Part shown: positions 34,001 through 43,217 of the stretch, in pieces
Position numbering within the stretch: the first letter of the stretch is position 1
Layout of the letters: each line of letters begins with the position of its first letter
Assembly (NCBI RefSeq): GCF_029227915.1
Contig: NC_079881.1
Span: 32,899,501-32,959,500 of the forward strand
DNA: 60,000 bases
Direction of reading: 5' to 3'
Origin: Hydractinia symbiolongicarpus
Lineage: Eukaryota; Cnidaria; Hydrozoa; Anthoathecata; Hydractiniidae
Notes under the pieces: model-generated
What the model was told of the DNA's origin: nothing
The model's database searches: none
What the model saw: the letters and a program-made list of their open reading frames with translations, nothing else
Made by a program: the position numbers and the translations under genes

Positions 34001-37000
34001 TGCTGTAGATTATCTGTATCTATCTAAACTTTTATATTTACCTTTTTAGGTACAAAAGGAAAGAAAAAGTAAGTTTATACTTTCTTGTGGTTTTATGAGT
34101 TTTGGATTGCAAAAATAAAGATTTGTTAACCAATATTTTTCATTCAGATTTGTTTACACTAACTCAAATGTTTTTCTAAAGTAAACGTCTTACTTAAGCA
34201 GGGCACCCACTCAGAATAATGTCAATTGAACATAAACGCTTAAAGCTGAGTGTTCTTCCTGTCCAAATTAACCAGTTAACCAGTCCTAGTTATTTGGAAC
34301 AAACTGAACTATACGATGGTAGTTCAGTTGATAAAATATTTGGTTATCGATGTATACAATAGGTGTAAAAGAGAAATGTGTAACTTGTGTGAGCCCTTAA
34401 CGATTACACTGACTTTTACCATATATCCTGTCTAGGAACTAATTGCCTTGCTAGGTATTTCTGAAGTGTCCGTGTTTAATATAGGCAACCAAGAGAACAC
34501 AACCAACAATAACCATAGATGGTACCAACCTTAACGAATTAGCTCCTGGTGTATCCATAAATTCAGACATCCGTCTACAAACGAGGAGTCTCCCTGGCTC
34601 ACCGATAAATCACAATACATATCCACAAATGAGGAGTCTTCCTGGTTCACCATTGAGTAATAACAATATCCATCTTCAAATCAGGAGAATGCATGGCTCA
34701 CCTGTCAGTTTCTCTTCTATGCCTAGCACACCAGTAAATACTCCAGGCTGCAGGACATCATTAAACAATTATGTTGACACTAACTCTCTTGGGATACCTG
34801 CTGGTAAGCAAAAAATTACTTGGTTCGAACTAAAAACCTTATTTAAGTAATTGCATTCTTTGTTTCGGTCTTGAAGTCTAACAATGATTTCATTTTACCA
34901 TTTTCTTAAATTTAGTAAAAGTTATGTTCATGTTGCCAATATAATTGTTATTACTAAGTGCATCTTATTTTGGAACATCTATGCGGGAGTTTTACCTGCT
35001 GCGTTTCCCACTCTAGCAATTCACTCCTCGTTATGGAACCTGTAATATTTGAATTTCTCGTGCGTAATTCCCGTCTTATACTAACAACAATCTCTCTTTA
35101 GTATCTGCTGATTGTGTTAGGATATTAGAACTGAGTAGTACGATAGTTAAATTTGTAACATGTACATTCAAAAGTAGGAATTTATCATGATAGTTAACTT
35201 TAAAACGACTAAACATGCTCCAAGTAGAACCTTCTTGATATAAAGAAAAATCTCGTTGTTTTAGGGAATGATAGAAACAGACAAGTTCATACTGCAACAA
35301 GGCAAGAAGAAGAGGACCAAACCATCACACTCGATGAGGTAATATAGATTTGTTTACCTCTCTTTCATATTACCGCCTTATAACATCTTTCCATGTATCT
35401 TTCTTACTAATAGAATGATAAGGCATAATTGCATTTTCTGAAGCCTAAAGATATTTAAAATAATGTCATTAGGACACGTTTAAATATTTGCAATCCTGGA
35501 TAATTAAAATTCGTGACCTTCGTAGACCTTCTTTTGGATTCATTCGTTCTGTGGGTGTGGTATAGAATGTAATATTTAAACGCTCTCTACCTGGCCTACA
35601 CGTGCTAGGAAGTAGCTATTCTGCAGCCTGCCAAATGCAAGGTTGTGACCATTTCATCCTTTCGTCCGTGTATGAAAAATGAATAAAAGTTATTGAAACA
35701 TAGGCAGTTGCCTTTTTTCATTAATTTTGTCCACTATCGTGGCTAATTATATAATTAGATTCAAAACGGTTCGAATTTCTCCTAAAGTCATAGTAACAAC
35801 GTTGTCTGCATCCGGAATTCCATGTTCGTTATGACTTGCTAATTGTGACGGAGTAGAGTGTAGAGGGCTAATTATGACAGGAGAAAAAATAATTGAAACT
35901 AATTTTGTCGTGTTTTTGTTATGTTATTTCTCTTTTCGAATGGAATTTCCTTCTTAACCCTATTATACCTGGGAGAGGCACAAAGTGCCCGCGGCCTTTT
36001 TGACTGGGCATAACTTTAGATACACATGTGATTAAGTGCTAAAATTTTGTGACTATTCCTAACTTTTATTATTGCTTCTAATAAAAAAAATTTTTCGAAT
36101 AATTTTGTACTTTGGTGGGGGTATTGCTTTTTTGGGCAATGGTAATTTTTTTGGAATTTTGAAAACCGTTCACATTCATGTAAGAATGTTATAAGATGTT
36201 GTATTGGGTATATAATTATTTATTACATGTATGTTGGTTACTAAGTGGTAACCAAGGTGTTGCTAAGGTGATATATAGTTACTAGGGACAAAAAACAGAC
36301 CAGATTTGAAGGAAATATCGATCCAGCATATTGACGTCATTTGGGATCCCAATGACGTCATTTTATTGTTTTCCTTACCTCGATTATCTTCAAATGTCAT
36401 GTTCTACAATGTGCCAAGTTTAATGACATGAGCATCAATATTTCTGGTAGAATGGGTCTTTTTATCTTTATGGTTAAAATAAGACATTTTTTGCCGAAAT
36501 GACGTCATTTTTTATCCCAATGCCGTCATTAAAATTACTTTTCGTGTGAAACACATATTTTGGTATTCATTCCACAAATCTACCAAAAATCAACGCCATA
36601 TCATTAGTAACACGCGAGAAATTAAAACGTACTGAAAAATTGGGAAAATGACCATTTTTACATGTGTGACGTCATTTCTAATCCCTATGACGTCATCAAA
36701 TTATTTTTTTACCTGGATTGAGTTTGTACTGTTGTTATTGTAGACATTCTCCAATTGAACCAAGTTTTATCACTTAAGCGCAAGTGGTTCAGGATTTATG
36801 ACCCGCGGGCACTTTGTGCCCCCCCCCCCCCCAGGGTTACAAGGGCTAAAAAAGCTCAGGTATAATAGGGTTAAGCTTCCAACATTGTTTTGAGGAAGAA
36901 GGATATTAAACAGACATTTGATGAGGTAGAAATGGATATCGAACGTTATAATTTCGATATCCGATTTCACCGAATTGAACCACTTTTTTCTCATCTACGT

Positions 37001-37467
37001 TAAGATAATATACCTCGAGCAATTCTTCATGAAACAAGTTTCATGGTAAATCCATAACAAAAACTTTAACAATTTAATAATTTGAAACCATACAATTAGT
37101 TTGTTTAAGGCGTTCAAAAATATTATGATTAAAACCATTTCCCCCCGCCATTATTTTCCTTTGAGCGTTTTATAAAAATAGAGTTCTTTCTCAAATAAAA
37201 AAAAGAGAGGATAATAATAATATGATATCAATAATTCCGATTTTCGATATCAAATATCTAAAGTTATTCGACAGAGAAAATTCTTTACGGGCGGATGATA
37301 ACCATGAGTATTGTGTAATGATAAAGCTAGAACTAGACTTTTTTTTTTAGCTACAAGTTATATGCGCTGAAATAAATCGAAACACTTCGAAGAACAGCAA
37401 TACTGAAGTTTCCGCATCGTACGAAGATAGAAATCTGTCAAGAATTACGCGAACGGCTACGTCATAA
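31038..37467 (+). CDS. Single-pass membrane protein, six exons (294 residues)
   Basis: Assembled by eye from consensus splice sites and matching phases. Exons: 31038-31260, 33328-33460, 34050-34068 (19-nt microexon), 34485-34803, 35265-35338 and 37351-37467 (stop TAA at 37465). The introns are GT-AG, with junction phases 1, 2, 0, 1, 0. The protein has a signal peptide (about 1-18), an ectodomain with four cysteines (38, 51, 53, 70), an acidic juxtamembrane stretch, one membrane helix (about 94-117), a basic stop-transfer stretch from the microexon (K-R-K-E-K) and a 177-residue cytoplasmic tail. The tail holds three spaced repeats ending G-S-P (R-S-L-P-G-S-P at 159-165 and 175-181, then a diverged one at 192-198) and further S/T-P sites. 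This suggests a receptor or adhesion protein with a proline-directed phosphorylation platform; no family is recognised. If intron 5 is retained, the protein ends two codons later at TAG (258 residues). AATAAA follows at 37532. Confidence 0.7.
31261..33327. other. Intron 1 of the membrane-protein gene
   Basis: Donor GTAAGT, acceptor TTTGCAG. About 2.07 kb, with no embedded gene or repeat recognised. Confidence 0.6.
35954..36874. mobile_element. piggyBac-type MITE inside intron 5
   Basis: Flanked by TTAA on both sides (35954-35957 and 36871-36874), with inverted ends CCCTATTATACCTG...CAGGTATAATAGGG. Sub-terminal inverted GCACAAAGTGCCCGCGG / CCGCGGGCACTTTGTGC motifs add further pairing. TTAA targets and CCCT-type ends are typical of piggyBac elements. 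It is 913 bp with no transposase, so non-autonomous. It lies within intron 5 (35339-37350). Confidence 0.8.
36332..36695. promoter_or_regulatory. Array of CRE octamers in the intronic MITE
   Basis: Perfect TGACGTCA at 36332, 36353, 36500, 36667 and 36688, plus a one-base variant (TGCCGTCA) at 36521. Within each pair the starts are 21 bp apart, and the pairs repeat every 167-168 bp. This is the core of three diverged tandem repeats. TGACGTCA is the known CREB/ATF binding site. Function here is unproven. Confidence 0.6.
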
Positions 37468-37531
37468 CGGCAGAAAAAACAGAAGCAGAGATTGCCTTCT
37501 TAAATTAACGCGACGAGAAAGACACAGCTTA

Positions 37532-37537
37532 AATAAA
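37532..37537 (+). terminator. Candidate polyadenylation signal
   Basis: AATAAA 65 bp after the stop codon of the six-exon gene. Confidence 0.4.
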
Positions 37538-37802
37538 ATTCCGAGAATATGCTCAAAGCAGAAGAAAACAGTTCTTGTTATATTTAAAAACATAGAATTA
37601 TATGCAAAAATTTAAACATAGAAAAATGGCTGGCCCATTTCTTTTTTCATTTTATTTCTTGTGTAAATATAAAAAAGTTAACTTATACATAAATTTAGAA
37701 CATTGGTTTTTCTTTTTATTTTCATTTCCTTTTAGGATTGTTGTCCTGGGACTTATTCAACCGTTTTTTTAGTAAACAGATCTTTTAATGTTCTTAATGT
37801 TG

Positions 37803-38240
37803 ATTAACCCTTTTCGGTCCGAATGTTTTTTCTTTTAACTCTTTTTTTCTAAATTCGACATGAGATTTACCCGAAATAAGATTTAAAACCGGTATTTACA
37901 TGGGGTTTTGAGTTGCACATGCACCATACCTTTGTACGCATGCGCAATAGCCTTTTGCGTATGCGTGATAGTTTACATCAATAACAATGCCAAAAATTGT
38001 CTGAAAGTCCGATTTTTCCTGATTTTTGCGTCAAAAAAGAAAAAAAAAATTGTAAGAACAATCATAACGGAAGATATTATACTTTCCTGATTAATAGAAA
38101 TGTAAGGGTGATTTTAAAGTAATGGCGCGAAAATCTAAATATTTGGGTGGTCTGGGACCTAAAAATTTGACTGCTCTAATAGATAAATAAAAACAACTCA
38201 GTAAGTATAGCAATTTCGCATACTAAAAACGAGTTATTAA
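37803..38240. mobile_element. piggyBac-like MITE, truncated
   Basis: Begins TTAACCCTTTTCGGTCCGA, close to the end at 19236. 38130-38235 is the inverse of 19305-19375. No matching right terminus, so it is decayed. Confidence 0.45.
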
Positions 38241-39600
38241 AGTTTTTTGAAGATCAGGAAGAGACTGCAAACTAATTTTCTAATTCAAGGTTGATGAGTA
38301 GCGTGTCGTTTTTCCTGGCTGACAGAGATACACTCGTTAACATCTGTGCTTTGGGTGGCATTTCACCACCTTAAACAACGTTTTAGTGCTGGTATCACCA
38401 ATTTTTCCCTGACGTCATCATTTTTTTGCGAACACGTATTTACATCTGGCTATTGTGAGCCGATTGGGTAAGTAGTGGTGCGTACACCAATATTCAATCA
38501 GGACTTTTTCTTGAACCACATTAAGTAACGCAGTTGTCCTTGCAACTAGAATATTTGGATTTTAAAAAGTTTTCATGTAAGGTTTCCAAATAAGAATATT
38601 ATAATAGTCGTATTTTTAGACTTTAAACAAAAATAAATGGTTGGTGGTGATGCCAATTTTTTTTGTGATTAAAGTGGGGATTACCTGATTAGATCTTCTT
38701 TACTACAACTAGCTCCACCAATTCAATCTCTTGCCGTGTAGCTGTAAAAATTTCTAAAGCCTCAACTCCTCTTGTTATTATTTAATGCTATTCTATTATT
38801 TAGTTTCTGTAGCATTGAGAGGGAAGTGTAGGGTACAACTCCACATTTAACTTATATTTATTATTGATTTTATATTTCGGTTTGAACGTATAAATACAAA
38901 GTTACAAGCGGTTGTCATTTCCTTATTCTCAATTACATTCAATTACCTAACAGGTAACTAAATTTACTTTATGCCCTAAGGGGCATAAAGTAAATTTAAA
39001 GTTGCTTATGCTTCGGTAATAAATTATTGTTTTAATACAAACGGATTCTAGGTGAAGAATTAAGTCAAAGACATCATGGACATCAGGAAAGACATCACAC
39101 ATGACTAAACTCAGCCATTCTCACAATTTATCAATAAATTTAGATTTCTTATGCATAACTGATGATACAGCCTTCATTATCTGGTCTGTATGTTATCTCT
39201 AGGATCCCCTTGTAAACACTTGGTAACGAACAGACTTGTGTTAAATAATATTTACCGATAGATTATGTTACAACGCTCAGACATGTAGCACTCATTAAAA
39301 TTTACAAAAAGTTGCACCCTGTAATACCTCCGCGAAGTACAAAGATTTTCCAGTTAGAAAAAGTCAAACAATTTCAGCGTTTGTCCACGACCCCTCACCT
39401 GTGGTAACAGTACTAAGAATTTAAACAACAGTACAAAATGTTTGAGCGTACACAATTACATTTCAAAGTTTATTTTTAATAAATTAGTTTGGTTTATTTG
39501 ATTTGCTGTAATCAAATATTGAATTCATTCACCTGTATGGATAGATTGCGACACCCGATTTTACGTCTGACTAATATTATTACAACTTTAGGTTCTCTAA
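38241..39600. other. Intergenic
   Basis: No gene recognised. It contains the perfect hairpin at 38960-38997, annotated separately. Confidence 0.4.
38960..38997. repeat. Perfect 17-bp inverted repeat, 4-nt loop
   Basis: AAATTTACTTTATGCCC, loop TAAG, then its exact reverse complement. No run of T follows the stem. It could be a small RNA hairpin or a fresh template-switch product. Confidence 0.85.
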
Positions 39601-39620
39601 AACATTCTCTTGTAAAAATG

Positions 39621-39854
39621 TTATGTATCGCAATCAAATTCATCATCATCGTCTTTATAATAACCTATTTCAATCAGCTTGCATATGTTTTTGTATTCTC
39701 CATAAGTTGAAAAGGGATGTGGAACGGTTAAGTCTCTTATTAAGTCCGTATTGCTTTGTGATATCATTTGATTCCTCACATCATTATTTTCTGTTTGAGG
39801 TAGGGAATATGCGTAGCACTGCAACAAAACAATAGTTACCATGAAGCATCCCAT
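39621..39854 (-). CDS. Small secreted protein with acidic tail, paralogue 1
   Basis: A 77-residue protein. I start at the second in-frame ATG because its context (ACAAAAATGGGA) is nearly identical to that of the paralogue at 47951; an upstream ATG would add nine residues ahead of the signal peptide. The signal peptide (M-G-C-F-M, hydrophobic core, C-Y-A-Y-S) is followed by a polar region, the phrase F-S-T-Y-G-E-Y, then Y-Y-K-D-D-D-D-E and a short end with one cysteine. The paralogue shares M-G-x-F, L-L-x-C-Y-A-Y and F-x-T-Y-G before a Tyr-Tyr and Asp/Glu run. It is single-exon as far as I can see. Family unknown. A secreted acidic peptide, or a precursor of one, is the simplest reading. Confidence 0.6.
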   Translation of the reverse strand: MGCFMVTIVLLQCYAYSLPQTENNDVRNQMISQSNTDLIRDLTVPHPFSTYGEYKNICKLIEIGYYKDDDDEFDCDT

Positions 39855-41388
39855 TTTTGTTTCCCTTCCACCTAAATTCACTTTTTAAAGAATTGTGGAA
39901 TATATTTTTTCCGTTCTCACATTTTCTCACATTGTAAAAAACGTTGAATTATTAAAGAACTGAATAATTATTTTGCAAATTTGTTAATATAATTTGTTAA
40001 TATATATTATATTGGCAACATGTAAGAGTTGTGATGGACTTTCTCTTAGAAACGATCTAGTTCAGCGGATGCAAAAAAAATGTTAATAAAAGAGTTTATA
40101 GGCCTCCTTTCTTATTTGTCGAGACCTTCTTCAGCCTGATTTGTTCTGAATAGGGAAACTAGTCTTAATTTTCGGCATTATCTAAGAGTCCTGTTGGTAT
40201 AAAATTGTTGTTATGAAGACCGCATATATTTGAGAGAGAATATTGCAAGAGACACATCCGGAATTGTTCTTATTTTATGATAAATTTAGACTCGGACCAT
40301 CACTTTGCACTTATTGTTATTATCACTACTATTTACCCAGGATGCATTTAAAGCTCCCATTTGAACTACGAAAGCCGTGCAAGCACAACAACCGCTCAAC
40401 TAGACAACCACCTAAGATATCAATTTTTTCTTATGCTGAACGTTAAGCAGAAATGATCGAGTCACACTTTTATAGTCTCTGGCATGACTCGGTGTCTGCG
40501 AAACCAAGACCATCCAACAAGGCCACCAGTTGGTAAATGAGCTTACTGCAAATTGAAGTGATTTTTTTTCCTTGCGTTTAGCTTTAAGTAACACGCATGA
40601 AAATTAACACCAATATATTCATACATGTTGCAGTTCTCACCCGTTCTTTTTTCAATTCATCTATTTCCTAATGTGAATATGTTAAACTAGAAAAAAGCAA
40701 AAAGATTCTAATCAGAAGTTTTGATTTTCATTTTAACATGCCGAAAAGCATTTACTACAATCATAGACAGTATAAAAACTCGCGAAATTGTTTGGATAAA
40801 CTTTAGCGCATCCACGGACTGGAAAGTATTCGCGATTTTCTATTTCGAAGTTTTTCAAACTCTCTGCTAAAATGAAAAAAAAAATTGTTTGGCGTCAAAG
40901 CAAGAAATTATACGAAAGACCTTTTTTTACCCTATCGTTGTGAACAAACAATGCAACAACTTATTTTTATGTAAATGACCCCATATAGTTTATGCTAGAA
41001 GATTTTGAAAGTTTTGCGAGATAAAGCTCGCAAAAGAAGGTTAAGATTGAAAAATCTGCATATGTTGTCATTTCATTTTATTCCATAACTCAATGGCTAA
41101 TTTTAATACATCTGCGCATGTTTCTCTTGCGAAGATCTTCTGAAAAAAGCAATGTGGTTCACAGTGGCTCGCATGTGCTTTTGTAGCTGTTGGTTGATCT
41201 TGTTGCTTTTATATATTTTGTGATGGTTCGTGGCGGTTTGTATGCAGCTTGTGCTGGCACGCTCGCGATTTACATGTTGCTCTCATGTGGATATTTTGTT
41301 CATAGAAAATCTGACAATGGTCAGGATTTTCTTACCCGTAATTGCAAGTGCGAACAAACGACAAATGAAAAATATTTTGAGACATGTC
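39855..41388. other. Intergenic
   Basis: Upstream region of the small secreted-protein gene plus AT-rich DNA. Short frames (for example 40243-40446) show no protein features. Confidence 0.4.
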
Positions 41389-41457
41389 CCCAGTGGGCAC
41401 ATAACGATCGAAATGACGTTATTTGGACGTTAAAAAAACGTTCCCGTGCCCACTGGG
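41389..41457. mobile_element. 69-bp foldback MITE
   Basis: Perfect 12-bp inverted ends CCCAGTGGGCAC / GTGCCCACTGGG, with a second inner dyad (GACGTTAT...ACGTTAAAAAAACGT). No coding capacity; superfamily unassigned. It interrupts a chance open frame at 41190-41552. Confidence 0.7.
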
Positions 41458-41978
41458 TCGTGTGTTACGTAATAAAAGCATCTAAACTATTTGCAAAATC
41501 ATATTTTATCCTTTTGTATGCTCGAAAGAAACCATCATCGATAACTGGATAATTTCATGCAATGACGCAATCATTTGAGTAAAATACAGAAAGAACACCT
41601 TCCTTAATCTTTTTTTTTAAATCCTGCCCCTATCCTACTCTGCATGCTTATTATGCACACTCCTTCACAGAGGCGGAAATAAACTCCATTTCCGATCATC
41701 ATCTTGCTAACATCACAAATGCCGCTTTTCTAAACCACTGAGCAACCAACAATTAATTTAGTTTATTTTTTTAATTTTCTCTAATTACTCTCTATAGTAA
41801 GGAAAGATAATATTGATAACTTTAATTCAAATGTCTTATTTATTCTTTCTAACAAATAATATTTCTGAGCGATAGTGCAGCAAAGTGAGATGTGACAAGC
41901 GTATGACAACGTGACAAAAATACTTTAGAGTTATACTTTTCATGATATCATCATTGGCAAAAAAGAAAGAACGAGAAA

Positions 41979-43217
41979 ATGTCAGACGTCTCAAGGAAAC
42001 GTGTTGCTCTAGCAGCCATATTATTTTTGAGAGGTTTTGACTTCGGGTTGATGATACCGACCATCAATTTAAGATATTTTAGCATGCTAAAAGACGAGAA
42101 TATGGCTACCTACTACATGGGTATCAATTCAGGTGCATTTACATGCTCAACTTTCTTAGGCTCCTTGATTGTTGGATTACTTTACGATCGGACCAGACAG
42201 TTTAAAGTTATATTTTCCTTCCTTACTTTCTGCTCAATATCTGGCTATATCATATACGCATGCGCCAACACACCAACAGTAGCTATAGCAGGCCAAATCA
42301 TTTCTGGATTTTTTCCTTCTTCCTCAGTGCTTGTGTATGCTGAAATTTCAAGAGATGCTTCTAAAGTAACGAAAGAATTATCTTTCAGTCAAATATTTGA
42401 TTCACTGGCTACTACCATTGGTTCTTTGCTTAATTTTTGGGCGTTACCTGATTTGAACTCTCAGATTGGAAGTGTTAATATTAACGCAGCTACTGCACCA
42501 CCATTGATATGTGCGTCGGCGTGTATAATCGTTTTTTTAGTTGTTCACATCGCACTGAGAGATGTCACTTTCCAAGACACTACGGATGAAAGAAAGCCAA
42601 AATTCAATTGGAGTCATTTTAGCTATTTCTTGAGCAATTATTTCCTTTTATTAATGTTTATCTTGCAAATATTAGTGACAGGAACATTCTTTTCATTTAG
42701 TATATTCACTCAGTCAATATTATCCGAATGTTTCAGCTGTCCCACAAAATGCGGTAGCTTAGTAATCCTCGCATCTTTTCTTGCCAAAATCTTGATATTA
42801 TTTGCCATTCCACTGATTACTAGCTACATGAACGAATTGGTACTCACGATCATCATGCTCTTGGTTCAAGTTATCTTGATGACTGGAGTTGCCATCACTA
42901 CCATTATAACAAGAAAATATGTTTGCTATCTAGTGGTATGTGCTGGTGTGTATTCCTACACATTCCTATGGGTTGCTTCGAATGTCTTGATTACTTCAGT
43001 CATTGGTTCGCACCTTCCCATACATTTAAAGGCAACAGGACAGGGAATAAACTATTTTTGTTTTTCTGTATCCGGTGTAATCGCGCAACCATTGGCTGGA
43101 ATGTTTTTCTTCAGTATTGAGTGGTACTCAATCTCACTGGCATTTCTTATTTTGGTTTTAATTACTCTTATAAACACACATTTGTATAGAAATCGTTTTT
43201 GCGTATTAAAAAAGTAG
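41979..43217 (+). CDS. Major facilitator superfamily transporter
   Basis: A 412-residue membrane protein in a single exon with about twelve hydrophobic segments in two six-helix halves separated by a polar loop (about residues 195-212). The loop between helices 2 and 3 carries G-L-L-Y-D-R-T-R-Q-F-K, the MFS motif A (G-x-L-x-D-R-x-x-R/K). Length and layout are normal for the family. The long, tail-less form and the second-half pattern (G-S-H-L-P-x-H-L-K-A-T-G-Q-G) recall MFSD8-like and other eukaryotic orphan carriers, but I cannot fix the subfamily or substrate. The ATG context (GAAAATGTC) is acceptable for an animal gene. The lack of introns contrasts with the gene at 31 kb and could reflect an intron-poor family or a retrocopy; no poly-A remnant directly follows the stop. 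Confidence 0.85.
   Translation: MSDVSRKRVALAAILFLRGFDFGLMIPTINLRYFSMLKDENMATYYMGINSGAFTCSTFLGSLIVGLLYDRTRQFKVIFSFLTFCSISGYIIYACANTPTVAIAGQIISGFFPSSSVLVYAEISRDASKVTKELSFSQIFDSLATTIGSLLNFWALPDLNSQIGSVNINAATAPPLICASACIIVFLVVHIALRDVTFQDTTDERKPKFNWSHFSYFLSNYFLLLMFILQILVTGTFFSFSIFTQSILSECFSCPTKCGSLVILASFLAKILILFAIPLITSYMNELVLTIIMLLVQVILMTGVAITTIITRKYVCYLVVCAGVYSYTFLWVASNVLITSVIGSHLPIHLKATGQGINYFCFSVSGVIAQPLAGMFFFSIEWYSISLAFLILVLITLINTHLYRNRFCVLKK

Noticed and set aside
41190-41552. A 120-codon frame with hydrophobic start
   Set aside because: It runs through the 69-bp MITE at 41389-41457 and changes character there. A chance frame.
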